DNA of 64,000 nucleotides from Marinomonas colpomeniae (GCF_014803385.1 NZ_JACYFC010000001.1:206136-270135); one strand, 5' to 3'; counted from the first letter of the stretch, positions 8,085 to 17,150 are shown. Numbers and translations are program-made. The notes: a model not told the origin generated them from the sequence alone.

Positions 8085-8999
8085 ATGAACGCTGTGAAAT
8101 TGGCTCCTTTATTATTGATTTTTGTCGAAGTGGCAAATAAACGTTCTTTTACCGCGGCGGCTAAAAAATTAGGCATGAGTAAATCGGCCATTAGTCAGCA
8201 GATAAAACGCTTAGAAGAATCAACGGGTCATCAGTTGTTAATACGTAACACTCGAGGCGTTGTGCTGACTTCAGTTGGAGAGGCTTTGTTGGCTCGCAGC
8301 GAGTTATTAAGTGAGCAGCTAAGTATGACGTTAATGGAGCTTGATAGTGAAAAAGAGCAGCCCAGCGGTCACTTTAAAGTGTCGGTGCCGCCCTTTGTTG
8401 AAAAAGGAATCGTCGTCCCTGCATTGAAACAGCTGTGTTTAGAGTTTCCTAAGCTGACACCTGAGATTATGGTGACTGAGAAATGGCAAGATTTGATCGA
8501 GCATAATTTAGATGCCGCGATTTTTGGTGGCGATATAAAAGACTGTGATTATCGTGCGTTGTCTGTCGGTAAGGTTTCTGAAGTGTTTTGCGCCTCACCG
8601 CGTTATCTCAAACAATATGGCAATGTTGATAGTATTGAGCACTTGTCCAAGCACAAGTTTATTGCCACTGCTTGGCATCGCGAAAAATTGCAACTATTTG
8701 ATAATGCTCATGCGAATGAACAATTAGTATCAATAACACACTGTGCAAAAGTAAGCACACTGAGTTCTGCGTTAGAGGTGGTTTTAAGTGATATGGGAAT
8801 CGCGCTTCTGCCAGAATTCTTAGCGCAAACTCACCTTAATAAAAAAAGGTTGGTAAGGGTGCTGCCTGAGATAAGAGGAAGAGAATGGCACTTTTATTTT
8901 CTACACCAATATAAAGGTGAAAAGCCCATTCACGTTACTCGTTTTTATCAGTTGTATTGTCATTATTTCGCTAAATCTTGTGTATCAGTCGCTCACTGA
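8085..8999 (+). CDS. LysR-family transcriptional regulator
   Basis: A regulator of 304 residues from the ATG at 8085. An in-frame TTG at 8073 would add four residues, but the ATG leaves the usual short N-terminus before the HTH. The HTH reads RSFTAAAKKLGMSKSAISQQ, followed by a linker and a substrate-binding-like domain. It belongs to the group regulating short divergent oxidoreductase or small-protein genes, and here it is divergent from the DUF1330 gene. Its stop lies 8 nt from the convergent secreted-protein gene. The effector is unknown. Confidence 0.88.
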   Translation: MNAVKLAPLLLIFVEVANKRSFTAAAKKLGMSKSAISQQIKRLEESTGHQLLIRNTRGVVLTSVGEALLARSELLSEQLSMTLMELDSEKEQPSGHFKVSVPPFVEKGIVVPALKQLCLEFPKLTPEIMVTEKWQDLIEHNLDAAIFGGDIKDCDYRALSVGKVSEVFCASPRYLKQYGNVDSIEHLSKHKFIATAWHREKLQLFDNAHANEQLVSITHCAKVSTLSSALEVVLSDMGIALLPEFLAQTHLNKKRLVRVLPEIRGREWHFYFLHQYKGEKPIHVTRFYQLYCHYFAKSCVSVAH

Positions 9000-9007
9000 T
9001 TAAACGC

Positions 9008-9526
9008 TCAGCAGGATGAAAGTGATACCAAGGCTTTGCCTTTATTATTAAATGTTGCAGCGGATGCTTGTTGACCTTGAACATTCACATCTATTGAAGC
9101 GTTTTTAATTTCAGAACCAGACACGCGAATGTTACCGAGTTCACTTTGAGTCAACGTATCATCCACATCAATGGTAAAACTGACAGAATCGTTTGCGGCG
9201 ATGCTTTCAATGACTAATGACAGTGTTGAATCTCCGTCTTTCACCTTTTCTGAAGAAGCTAGTTTCAAATTGCCTTTTCTGACTTCAAACGGTTGAAAAA
9301 CCTCAACACCTGCACCTGTCGATGTCGTATCAAAAATAAGTTTTCCTACACTGCTGGATAAGTCGAGATTGACGGTTAAGTTTTTTAAGAGGCATTGGCT
9401 TGTATTAGTTAATACGAACCTGTCTTTGGGTGCGCTTTCGACAAAGATGACTTCAACATTCGCATAGGCAAACTGCCCTGCAAAGATAAGAGCAGAGGCT
9501 ACGATAGGTAAACGAACATTGAACAT
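9008..9526 (-). CDS. Secreted protein, possible aggregation-factor-core-like
   Basis: A 172-residue exported protein. Residues 1-22 form a clear Sec signal peptide (LPIVASALIFAGQFAYA with an AYA cleavage site). The mature part is predicted beta-rich, with VEVIFVESAPKDRFVLTN at the start, a central GAGVEVFQPFEV, and one Cys pair (within SQCLL and at the C-terminal SSC) that could form a disulfide. The pattern resembles proteins labelled aggregation factor core in other marine bacteria; I recall this only loosely, so the function stays open. It stands alone, convergent with a LysR gene. Confidence 0.6.
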   Translation of the reverse strand: MFNVRLPIVASALIFAGQFAYANVEVIFVESAPKDRFVLTNTSQCLLKNLTVNLDLSSSVGKLIFDTTSTGAGVEVFQPFEVRKGNLKLASSEKVKDGDSTLSLVIESIAANDSVSFTIDVDDTLTQSELGNIRVSGSEIKNASIDVNVQGQQASAATFNNKGKALVSLSSC

Positions 9527-9614
9527 AAGATTTTTTCCTTCGAAAGTATTTAATAGTGGTTAAATAACTAACGCAGGAAAAGGCAATCCAGATCACTTTT
9601 ACATTTAGCCTAGA

Positions 9615-10481
9615 TCAAAACGAGTTCCAAATAAATTCAGCTACTTTACCTTTCATTCTATTTTTCTTTTTTGCGATGTAAATAGTGATGAGGTCACCGT
9701 CTTCTAACCAATCTAGTTCAATCAGTTTTCCTGTTTCTAAGTCTTTCTGAACGAGCGGCATAGGCAGTCTTCCCCAGCCTAAACCATGTAATATGATGTC
9801 GTATTTAGAATGAGTATCAGATACTTTCCATTGTAATGAATCATTGTAAACACCGACTGAGTGATCATCTTCAGGAATAGTGCTTCGTTGTATTATTTGA
9901 GGGTATTTGTATAAGGCTTCAAAGGATTGTTCTGATTTAGGCAGTTCTAGGAATGGATGATTCGCTGCAATGCTTAATACGGCTTGAACTTCATCGATTT
10001 TTTTATAATCGAGGTCTTTTGTGTTTCTAATATTTTCAAAAATAGCCAAATCGACCATATCTGCATTGAGCATTCGCTCGCCACTTAGAATCTCTCGTTC
10101 TAATTGAATTTCTGTTTGTGGAAAGGTTTTCATCGCGTTGGCGATGACAGGACTCACCATGTCTATGCCATAGATGCCGGAAACGCTTAATCGAAAAAAA
10201 GATTCGATGTGAGATTCAATCTGGGAGCATTTTACTAATAGATTATCGTATTCCGTCAGTAATTTTTTTGAGCTTTCTAGAAAGTCTCGCCCTTTAGATG
10301 TCAATTTACTTTTATAGCCGCTTCGTTCAATCACGCTAAAACCAAGCTGCTCTTCCAACCGTTTGATCGAATAGATTATCGCGGACTTGGCTTTGCCTTG
10401 TTTTTCAGCAGCCATCGAAAAGCTGCCTGCATCAATAAGGGCTTTTAGACATTGTATTTGTTCAATCGTAATATGAATCAT
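9615..10481 (-). CDS. LysR-family transcriptional regulator
   Basis: A 288-residue LysR regulator with HTH at residues 1-60 (DAGSFSMAAEKQGKAKSAII, then YSIKRLEEQLGF). The effector domain is slightly short but complete. It is transcribed away from the SDR / glutathionyl-hydroquinone reductase / azoreductase operon at 10593, with a 111-bp AT-rich shared promoter region, so it is the likely regulator of that operon and may respond to quinones. That role is inference from position. Confidence 0.87.
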   Translation of the reverse strand: MIHITIEQIQCLKALIDAGSFSMAAEKQGKAKSAIIYSIKRLEEQLGFSVIERSGYKSKLTSKGRDFLESSKKLLTEYDNLLVKCSQIESHIESFFRLSVSGIYGIDMVSPVIANAMKTFPQTEIQLEREILSGERMLNADMVDLAIFENIRNTKDLDYKKIDEVQAVLSIAANHPFLELPKSEQSFEALYKYPQIIQRSTIPEDDHSVGVYNDSLQWKVSDTHSKYDIILHGLGWGRLPMPLVQKDLETGKLIELDWLEDGDLITIYIAKKKNRMKGKVAEFIWNSF

Positions 10482-10592
10482 GGTCTAAATTTAGCACAAA
10501 AAAACAAAAAATAAGGACTTTTTTTATTTTTGGTGAGCTCTATTATTAAGTGATTAATTCAAACAGAAACAATTAAAACCAAGGAAAATAAA

Positions 10593-11351
10593 ATGAGCAC
10601 ATTATTAAACAACAAAATCACAGTGATCACCGGAGGTAATAGCGGAATAGGTTTTGCTACTGCGAAGAAATTTAAAGAAGAGGGCGCAACCGTTGTCATT
10701 ACAGGTCGCTCTACAGAGAGAGTAAAACAAGCTGCTGCCGAACTTGGCGTCGAAGGCATTGTTGCTGACGTACAAGATTTGTTATCTATTGACCGTCTGG
10801 TTGAGCAAGTAAAAAATACATATGGCGCAATAGATACTTTATTTGTTAACGCTGGTGTTTTTGTACCTTCGCCACTTGGCCATATTGAAGAAGAGTCTTA
10901 TGACTATCAAATGAGTATTAACTTAAAAGGCGCTATATTTACTCTTGAGAAATTTTTACCTGTATTAAAAGACGGAGCAAGTGTCATTAACTTATCTTCT
11001 ATTAATGCATACACAGGCATGCCAAATACGTCGATTTATGCGGCGTCTAAAGCGGCATTAAATGCATTTAGCAGAACGGCTGCAACTGAATTAGCACCAA
11101 GAAAAATCCGAGTTAATGTGGTAAATCCAGGTCCTATAGAAACGCCTATTTTCGGTAAAGCAGGATTATCGGAAGAGCAACTTCAAGGCATGGCTGGTGC
11201 TATGCAAGACCGTATTCCATTAAAACGCTATGGGAAACCTTCAGAGATAGCCAATATGGTTTGCTTCTTGGCTTCTGATCAAGCTTCTTTTATGACAGGA
11301 AGTGAAATAAATGTCGATGGTGGCACGAACATCAACCCTCTTTTAGGTTAA
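10593..11351 (+). CDS. Short-chain dehydrogenase/reductase (SDR)
   Basis: A 252-residue classical SDR. The cofactor motif TGGNSGIG is at residues 13-20, NAG near 86-88, and the catalytic Ser136, Tyr149 and Lys153 lie in the usual YxxxK arrangement (YAASK). Arg39 after the second strand suggests a preference for NADPH. AAGGAAAATAAA precedes the ATG. It is the first gene of an operon with a glutathionyl-hydroquinone reductase and an FMN azoreductase, which points to reduction of quinones or reactive carbonyls; the substrate is inferred. Confidence 0.9.
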   Translation: MSTLLNNKITVITGGNSGIGFATAKKFKEEGATVVITGRSTERVKQAAAELGVEGIVADVQDLLSIDRLVEQVKNTYGAIDTLFVNAGVFVPSPLGHIEEESYDYQMSINLKGAIFTLEKFLPVLKDGASVINLSSINAYTGMPNTSIYAASKAALNAFSRTAATELAPRKIRVNVVNPGPIETPIFGKAGLSEEQLQGMAGAMQDRIPLKRYGKPSEIANMVCFLASDQASFMTGSEINVDGGTNINPLLG

Positions 11352-11378
11352 TAGAAAATAGGTGAAAGGATATAAATC

Positions 11379-12329
11379 ATGGGTAAGTTAGTTGACGGAA
11401 AGTGGCTAGAAGGCAGTGTGATTTCCAGTGATGATAAAGGCGCATTCGATCGAAAACCACGTACCTTTCGAGATGTTATTTCAAACGATCATGCGGTTTA
11501 TACACCGGAGTCTGGCCGATACCATTTGTATGTCAGCTATGCTTGCCCATGGGCTCATCGAGCTTTGATTTATAGAGAGCTTAAAAACCTGACGGATCAT
11601 ATTTCAGTCAGTGTTGTTCATCCTGATATGTTGGAAAAAGGTTGGAGCTTTGCTAGGCATTTTGAAACAGCGATTGAAGGCACAACAAAAGACCACCTAT
11701 TTGATAGCACACACCTTTATGAGGTTTACCAGAAAGCGCAGCCTGATATCTCAACCAGTGTTACTGTGCCAATTTTATGGGATAAAAAAACCAATACAAT
11801 AGTGAATAATGAGTCGTCTGAAATTATCAGAATATTAAATATCGCTTTTAATGAACTCACTGGAAACCATGACGATTACTACCCAGAAGAACATCAGGCT
11901 GACATTGATACTTGGAACGAGGCAATATATGAGAGCTTAAATAATGGCGTATATCGTAGTGGATTCGCGAAGACACAAGCGGCCTATAATAGTGCAGTTG
12001 TACCACTTTTCGAGACGTTGGATGCGATAGAAGCTCATTTAGAAAATCGTGAGTTTTTGGTGGGGAATACTCTGACGGAAGCAGATATTAGGTTGATTCC
12101 AACCTTGTTGCGATTTGATTTGGTGTACTACATTCATTTCAAATGCAGTCAAAAAAGAATCGCCGATTATCCTAGGTTAAGTCGTTATACAAAAAAATTT
12201 TATAAGCTTGATGCTATCAAGAATACAACGAACTTTGAGCAGATAAAGCGTCACTATTACTTCTCTCATGAAGACATTAATCCTCATCGTATTATTCCGC
12301 TGATACCTTCTTTGAATGAAGAATATTAA
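11379..12329 (+). CDS. Glutathionyl-hydroquinone reductase (omega-like GST, YqjG/ECM4 family)
   Basis: A 316-residue enzyme that reductively removes glutathione from glutathionyl-hydroquinones. The hallmark CPWAHR motif with the catalytic Cys56 lies in a thioredoxin-like N-terminal domain, and NNESSEIIR binds the glutathione gamma-glutamyl part. The C-terminal all-helical GST domain has EADIRLIPTLLRFDLVY. It starts 27 nt after the SDR gene with AGGATAT upstream, and the azoreductase follows 49 nt later, so it belongs to a quinone-handling operon. Length is normal. Confidence 0.92.
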   Translation: MGKLVDGKWLEGSVISSDDKGAFDRKPRTFRDVISNDHAVYTPESGRYHLYVSYACPWAHRALIYRELKNLTDHISVSVVHPDMLEKGWSFARHFETAIEGTTKDHLFDSTHLYEVYQKAQPDISTSVTVPILWDKKTNTIVNNESSEIIRILNIAFNELTGNHDDYYPEEHQADIDTWNEAIYESLNNGVYRSGFAKTQAAYNSAVVPLFETLDAIEAHLENREFLVGNTLTEADIRLIPTLLRFDLVYYIHFKCSQKRIADYPRLSRYTKKFYKLDAIKNTTNFEQIKRHYYFSHEDINPHRIIPLIPSLNEEY

Positions 12330-12378
12330 GCAAACACTAATAAACGACATTATTAAAAAACCGGAAAAGGAAATTGAA

Positions 12379-12966
12379 ATGAAAGTATGGCACATTGATT
12401 CCAGTTCTCGAGATGAGCAATCTCATAGCAGAAGAATAACGCAGCAATTTATTGAGAATTTATCGAAAAAAACGACAGTAGAAAGTAACCCGTTGAATGT
12501 AGCTGCTGGTTTGCCGTTTTTAACAGATATTATGATCGGGAGTTATTTTACGCCGGATGAACAAAGAACCACTGAGCAAAAGTCTGCCATAAGCGTATCG
12601 AATGACATTGTGAAGTCTGCAAAAAACGCAGACGTTTGGGTGATTGGCGTGCCTATTTATAACTTTTCTATGCCAGCGTCGTTTAAAGCATTTATCGACT
12701 TATTATGTCGTTCTAAAGAAACTTTTACGTATACTGAAACTGGCCCAATTGGCTTATTAGAAAATAAAAAGGTGTTTGTTGTTGTGACTTCTGGCGGAAC
12801 AGAAATAGGCTCTGACATCGATTTTTTAACACCTTGGCTAAAGCATTGTTTAAGCTTTATTGGCGTACAGAATGTTCACTTCATACATGCCGATAAATAC
12901 AGCCCAGAAAAAGATAATGTAATTACCCAGCAGATCGAAGAAATGACGTCCAATTTGGCTAAATAA
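12379..12966 (+). CDS. azoR: FMN-dependent NADH-azoreductase
   Basis: A 195-residue flavodoxin-like quinone/azo reductase. The start MKVWHIDSSSRDEQSHSRRI binds FMN phosphate, GVPIYNFSMPASFKAFIDL is the family core, and VTSGG lies near the C-terminal FMN contact. The ATG at 12379 was chosen because AAGGAAAT lies 7-12 nt upstream and because AzoR proteins begin here; the open frame reaches back to 12316 but that part overlaps the preceding gene. It probably reduces quinones by two electrons, complementing its operon partners. A hairpin terminator follows. Confidence 0.88.
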   Translation: MKVWHIDSSSRDEQSHSRRITQQFIENLSKKTTVESNPLNVAAGLPFLTDIMIGSYFTPDEQRTTEQKSAISVSNDIVKSAKNADVWVIGVPIYNFSMPASFKAFIDLLCRSKETFTYTETGPIGLLENKKVFVVVTSGGTEIGSDIDFLTPWLKHCLSFIGVQNVHFIHADKYSPEKDNVITQQIEEMTSNLAK

Positions 12967-13029
12967 GGAAACTCATTTATATGAGTCTATCGTGCTAAAT
13001 AAACTTGAAGCGAGAACAGGTTAATAAAG

Positions 13030-13057
13030 AACTCTGATCTTAGATTGGAGTTTTTTA
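13030..13057 (+). terminator. Intrinsic terminator after azoR
   Basis: A 10-bp stem with two G-U pairs (13030-13039 with 13043-13052, loop TTA) is followed by TTTTTTATT. It ends the SDR/hydroquinone reductase/azoreductase operon. Confidence 0.72.
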
Positions 13058-13129
13058 TTGAAAAATATTTGTCATAGTCGTTTCAAACTCAGTATTATTT
13101 TTGCTCTAAAAACTGAAAGAATTATTTCT

Positions 13130-13624
13130 ATGACAAGGAAAAGTTCATTGATAAAAATAGAAAAAATGGCGTCTCAGCATTTGGGTGAACTAATAACGCT
13201 TGGTTTGGATGAGAGCCAAGTTAAATTTGTTGGGACCATTGACGATATTTTAACCATGATCAATGCGCAAATTCGACCTTATGTTATCACTGTAGAAAAC
13301 CAAGTCGTTGGCTTCTTCTTAATCGATACCGTCTATGAAAAAAACAATGATTTCGTTACTTCGAAAAGCCTTGGTCTACGAAAATTTTTTATAGACAATA
13401 AGCATCAAGGTAATGGTTATGCCAAACAAACGCTTAATCTCTTACCTGATTATCTAGCGGTTACTTATCCAAACCATACAGATGTTTATCTAACAGTAAA
13501 CGTTAAAAATAATGTGGCTAAAAATCTTTATTTGAAAAACGGTTTTCAAGATACGGAGGAATTGTATCTTGGAGGGCCTTCAGGCCCGCAGCATGTTATG
13601 AAGCTGGCATATAAGGTCGCTTAA
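13130..13624 (+). CDS. GNAT family N-acetyltransferase
   Basis: An acetyl-CoA-dependent acetyltransferase of 164 residues from the ATG at 13130. The frame is open back to a TTG at 13058, but that codon sits on the T-run of the upstream terminator. The acetyl-CoA loop region is seen in LRKFFIDNKHQGNGYAKQTL (Q-x-x-G-N-G-x-A form) and motif B in TVNVKNNVAKNLYLKNGFQD. The substrate is unknown. It is monocistronic, with another GNAT gene 64 nt downstream that is not closely similar. Confidence 0.82.
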   Translation: MTRKSSLIKIEKMASQHLGELITLGLDESQVKFVGTIDDILTMINAQIRPYVITVENQVVGFFLIDTVYEKNNDFVTSKSLGLRKFFIDNKHQGNGYAKQTLNLLPDYLAVTYPNHTDVYLTVNVKNNVAKNLYLKNGFQDTEELYLGGPSGPQHVMKLAYKVA

Positions 13625-13688
13625 AGTATTATAGATAACAGCTGTTTATAGCGTATATAGTCGCCAACGAATTACTGAGAGCTATGTT

Positions 13689-14267
13689 ATGTTTGAAAAA
13701 ATTGTATTGCAGGGAAAGTACGTTCGTTTAGAGCCTTTATCTGAAAATCATAGGGAAGGCTTATGTCAGGCAGCATCAGATGGAAAACTGTGGGAACTAT
13801 TTTTCACCTTCGTTCCACATCCAGATGACATAGATGAGTTTTTCAATAAAGCCTATGAAATACATAAAAATGGGGCAGGATTAACCTTTGTTACCATCGA
13901 TGAAGCGACAGATAAGGTGATTGGATCTACTCGGTTTATGAACGCGAATTTAGCAAATAAAGCCGTTGAAATAGGGTCTACTTTTCTCGCTAAATCACAT
14001 CAACAAACTAAAGCCAACACAGAAGCTAAGTTACTCATGTTAAATCATGCTTTTGAGGTGCTAAATTTAAACCGTGTTGAGTTCTTAACCGATTACTTAA
14101 ATCATCGTTCACGTAATGCCATATTACGACTGGGTGCTAAGCAAGAAGGTGTGTTGCGTAGCCATAGAGTTATGCCAAATGGCAGAATTAGAGACACAGT
14201 AATTTTTAGCATTCTTTCCCATGAATGGGCAGGTGTGAAACAGCACTTGGAATATAAGCTTTGTTGA
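13689..14267 (+). CDS. GNAT acetyltransferase, RimJ/RimL-like
   Basis: A 192-residue acetyltransferase of the group that modifies protein N-termini or small amines. It begins with YVRLEPLSENHREGL, carries VIGSTRFMNANLANKAVEIGS in the core, and ends with NRVEFLTDYLNHRSRNAILR plus LGAKQEGVLRSH, which is the family signature. It ends 5 nt before the convergent diguanylate cyclase gene. Whether it acts on ribosomal protein or another amine cannot be told. Confidence 0.85.
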   Translation: MFEKIVLQGKYVRLEPLSENHREGLCQAASDGKLWELFFTFVPHPDDIDEFFNKAYEIHKNGAGLTFVTIDEATDKVIGSTRFMNANLANKAVEIGSTFLAKSHQQTKANTEAKLLMLNHAFEVLNLNRVEFLTDYLNHRSRNAILRLGAKQEGVLRSHRVMPNGRIRDTVIFSILSHEWAGVKQHLEYKLC

Positions 14268-14272
14268 GATCA

Positions 14273-15349
14273 TTAATTTTGGGCAACTGAACTTCCAGAT
14301 ATTGAACTTACGACGCGATTTCGACCTTGATGCTTCCCTTTATAAAGGGCAGCATCTGCTTCTCTGATGAGCTGTTCAGTGCCACTTATGGTTTGACCGT
14401 AAGCACTTGTTACACCTAAGGTTAGAGTTACTGGATCAGTGTTATTTGGCCCATAAGGGATATGTTGATTTAGAATGATTTTTCGTAGATTTTCTGCGAT
14501 TTCTGTCGCCTTATCCATATTAGTATCAGGCAATATTAGAACGAACTCTTCTCCACCAAATCTTCCTACACTATCGGCTGCCCGTAAGCTGTAATCGCTT
14601 ATTAACTTGGCTATCTCTTTAAGGCAAGTGTCTCCAGCTAAGTGCCCGTTACTATCATTGTATAATTTGAAAAAATCGACATCAGCCATTATGAGTGACA
14701 GCCAAGTGTTGGAACGCTTTGCTCTATCTATTTCTTGTAAAAGTTCAGTTTCAATTGCTCGACGGTTTAGTACACCCGTTAGATAATCTATATTTGATTG
14801 CTGTTCAAGTTGTACTAATAAAGTTCGTGAGATTGAAGAGAAACGTGATACTACCCAAGTTGATATTAGGCAAAGGCAGATGAGTACAATGTAACGACTC
14901 ATCAAAAGCAGATCAGGGTCTACTGTGTTTTCAGGTATATGACCATTGAAGTCAAGAATAAAGATACCGATTAGAATTAAGCATACTAGCCCAAAGGTAA
15001 TCCATGCAGCGCGCGTATTGATAAGTAACACGGTCATAATTGGAATGATTGGGGCGAATAAAACAACTGACGCGTCAACCCCTCCTGTATAAAAGCTGGA
15101 AAAGGCTAGGCCGAAGAGAGCTGTGATTATTAGTATTTTAGCGGCGACGTCTATTGAACCATTACGCCTAATATAAATTGCGTTAATTACTCCTGCAACT
15201 ATGACAAAAAACGCCGGAATTGGTAGGGAGTTTAATCCCAAAATAACTATTTTTATGATGGCTAAACTAGCGACAAGAGATGTCACGACAAGGTTCGTCG
15301 CTTGAACCAAACCGCGTCGCCCTAGGGGCATTAAAGTGAAAGCACTCAA
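14273..15349 (-). CDS. Membrane-bound diguanylate cyclase (GGDEF)
   Basis: A 358-residue enzyme making cyclic di-GMP from two GTP. Residues 12-170 hold about six transmembrane helices without a recognised sensor fold. The catalytic domain starts at DYLTGVLNRR, has an intact DVDFFK metal site and an active-site GGEEF at 265-269. An inhibitory I-site RAAD lies at 256-259, five residues before it, so product inhibition is expected. The start is TTG at 15349, supported by AAAGGAC 6 nt upstream; ATG at 15331 is the alternative. The gene is separated from urtA by 428 bp and diverges from it. Confidence 0.9.
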   Translation of the reverse strand: MSAFTLMPLGRRGLVQATNLVVTSLVASLAIIKIVILGLNSLPIPAFFVIVAGVINAIYIRRNGSIDVAAKILIITALFGLAFSSFYTGGVDASVVLFAPIIPIMTVLLINTRAAWITFGLVCLILIGIFILDFNGHIPENTVDPDLLLMSRYIVLICLCLISTWVVSRFSSISRTLLVQLEQQSNIDYLTGVLNRRAIETELLQEIDRAKRSNTWLSLIMADVDFFKLYNDSNGHLAGDTCLKEIAKLISDYSLRAADSVGRFGGEEFVLILPDTNMDKATEIAENLRKIILNQHIPYGPNNTDPVTLTLGVTSAYGQTISGTEQLIREADAALYKGKHQGRNRVVSSISGSSVAQN

Positions 15350-15777
15350 ATTTTGTCCTTTACTACAAATTGCCTCTTATGGAAGTTGCTAATCATAAAG
15401 CTGTTATGGCTTACAAAAAGGCGTCGTTTTCTATACGAAACTCATTCCAAGTGTTTGGTGTAGATAATCCTGTTGTTTTAATAAACGAAACTGATCAAAT
15501 TCTGAAGCAGTATTGATGATAGATGCTATTAAAAAACTAAACTCAAATAGTACTGAATTTCTAACTGATTATTCTATATAGCTTATCACGCCAAATGACC
15601 AGATGATATTTTCCTTATGTATACGTTAAATGACGTATCCGACTAGGGTGTTTCGCGCATACCTTTCTTACTGTGGTTTCTTGATACTGAACTTACTGAT
15701 ATGAGGCTGTAGATATTTCTACACGCGGTTTCTTATCTCGATTCATTATTATAAATCACAATAGGACGGCTCCAATT
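15350..15777. other. 428-bp intergenic region upstream of urtA
   Basis: No coding frame is supported here. The region must carry the promoters of the leftward diguanylate cyclase gene and the rightward urt-ure operon. The one clear structure is a 6-6-6 inverted repeat at 15621-15638. I searched by eye for TGGCAC-N5-TTGC and saw no sigma-54 promoter. Confidence 0.6.
15621..15638. promoter_or_regulatory. Inverted repeat ATACGT-N6-ACGTAT upstream of the urea operon
   Basis: A perfect dyad with arms at 15621-15626 and 15633-15638 lies 140 nt upstream of the urtA start. It has the form of a dimeric-regulator site. Candidate binders include the LuxR-type response regulator at the far end of this locus; this is inference. 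Confidence 0.35.
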
Positions 15778-17061
15778 ATGAAAATCAAAATGCTTACTTC
15801 TGCGATTCTGCTCTCTGGAGCAACGCTAATGACCTTGCCTTCATGGGCTGCTGACACAATCAAAGTCGGTGTATTGCATTCTTTGTCTGGCACTATGGCA
15901 ATTTCTGAAACGACATTAAAAGACACTGTCTTGATGATGGTTGAAGAGCAAAACAAAAAAGGTGGTTTGCTTGGCAAACAACTAGAAGCCATTGTTGTTG
16001 ATCCAGCCTCAAACTGGCCTTTGTTTGCAGAAAAAGGTCGTGAGTTATTAACTCAAGAAAAAGTAGATGTGATTTTTGGTAGCTGGACGTCGGTTTCTCG
16101 TAAATCTGTTTTGCCTGTATTAGAAGAGCTGAACGGCTTGATGTTTTACCCAGTACAGTATGAAGGCGAAGAGTCATCTAAAAATGTATTTTACACAGGC
16201 GCTGCGCCAAACCAGCAAGCCATTCCAGCTGTTGATTACTTAATGAATGATTTGGATGTAGAGCGTTTCGTTCTTGCTGGAACGGATTACGTTTACCCAC
16301 GTACCACGAACAAGATTCTTGAGGCGTACCTAAAAGCAAAAGGTGTTGCAGCAAAAGACATCATGATCAACTACACACCTTTTGGCCATTCTGATTGGCA
16401 GTCTATTGTTTCTGACATCAAGAAGTTTGGTGGCGAAGGTAAGAAAACCGCAGTGGTTTCTACCATTAATGGTGATGCCAACATTCCTTTCTACAAAGAA
16501 TTGGGTAACCAAGGTATCTCTTCAGAAGATATTCCAGTGGTAGCCTTCTCTGTTGGTGAAGAAGAATTGTCTGGCTTAGACACTAAACCATTAGTTGGTC
16601 ATCTAGCGGCTTGGAACTATTTCCAAAGTGTGGAAAGCGATGCGAATGACGAGTTCATTGCAAAGTGGAAAGCCTTCACAAAAGATTCTAACCGCGTAAC
16701 AAATGACCCAATGGAAGCGACTTACATCGGCTTCAAAATGTGGGCAAATGCAGTGACAGATGCCGGTACAACAGACGTAGATGCCGTTGAACAAGCGATG
16801 ATAGGTCAAGAAACACCTAACCTAACAGGCGGTATTGCCGTGATGAACAAGAATCACCATTTAAGCAAGCCAGTACTGATTGGCGAAATCCAAGACGATG
16901 GTCAATTTGAAGTGGTTTGGGAAACTGACGGTGTGGTTGCTGGTGATGCATGGTCTGACTTTCTTCCAGGTTCAAAAGATTTGATTTCTGATTGGACTGC
17001 GCCTATCAAGTGCGGTAACTACAACACGAAAACGAAAACCTGTTCTGGTCAAGTTTACTAG
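15778..17061 (+). CDS. urtA: Urea ABC transporter substrate-binding protein
   Basis: This is the periplasmic urea receptor of the UrtABCDE importer. The 427-residue protein has a Sec signal peptide at residues 1-24 (LLSGATLMTLPSWA), then a type I periplasmic-binding fold related to FmdD and the branched-chain amino-acid receptors. DTIKVGVLHSLSGTMAISE, FGSWTSVSRKSVLPV and LMFYPVQYEGEESSKN are typical UrtA segments. It has its own promoter region and is followed by a terminator-like hairpin before urtB, so it is probably made in excess over the membrane parts. It heads the whole urea locus. Confidence 0.95.
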   Translation: MKIKMLTSAILLSGATLMTLPSWAADTIKVGVLHSLSGTMAISETTLKDTVLMMVEEQNKKGGLLGKQLEAIVVDPASNWPLFAEKGRELLTQEKVDVIFGSWTSVSRKSVLPVLEELNGLMFYPVQYEGEESSKNVFYTGAAPNQQAIPAVDYLMNDLDVERFVLAGTDYVYPRTTNKILEAYLKAKGVAAKDIMINYTPFGHSDWQSIVSDIKKFGGEGKKTAVVSTINGDANIPFYKELGNQGISSEDIPVVAFSVGEEELSGLDTKPLVGHLAAWNYFQSVESDANDEFIAKWKAFTKDSNRVTNDPMEATYIGFKMWANAVTDAGTTDVDAVEQAMIGQETPNLTGGIAVMNKNHHLSKPVLIGEIQDDGQFEVVWETDGVVAGDAWSDFLPGSKDLISDWTAPIKCGNYNTKTKTCSGQVY

Positions 17062-17117
17062 GTCGTATGTTTCGGCTTTATGATCTTAGTTTAAAGAAAT
17101 TCCTGTGTTGATAAATG

Positions 17118-17150
17118 CTCTCTGTCTCGTTGGAGATGGGGAGTATTTTT
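17118..17150 (+). terminator. Attenuator-type terminator between urtA and urtB
   Basis: An 11-bp stem including G-U pairs (17118-17128 with 17133-17143, loop GTTG) is followed by TATTTTTTAG and more T-runs. In an operon where urtB has no other obvious promoter, it would act as a partial terminator that raises urtA mRNA over urtB-E. Confidence 0.6.

Noticed and set aside
13058-13129. N-terminal extension of the GNAT protein from TTG at 13058
   Set aside because: The TTG directly abuts the T-run of the azoR terminator and the added residues do not look like GNAT sequence.
13636-13645. Palindrome AACAGCTGTT between the two GNAT genes
   Set aside because: Short and isolated, with no second copy or clear context; likely chance.
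15350-15777. Sigma-54 promoter upstream of urtA
   Set aside because: No TGGCAC-N5-TTGC-like sequence was found in the region.
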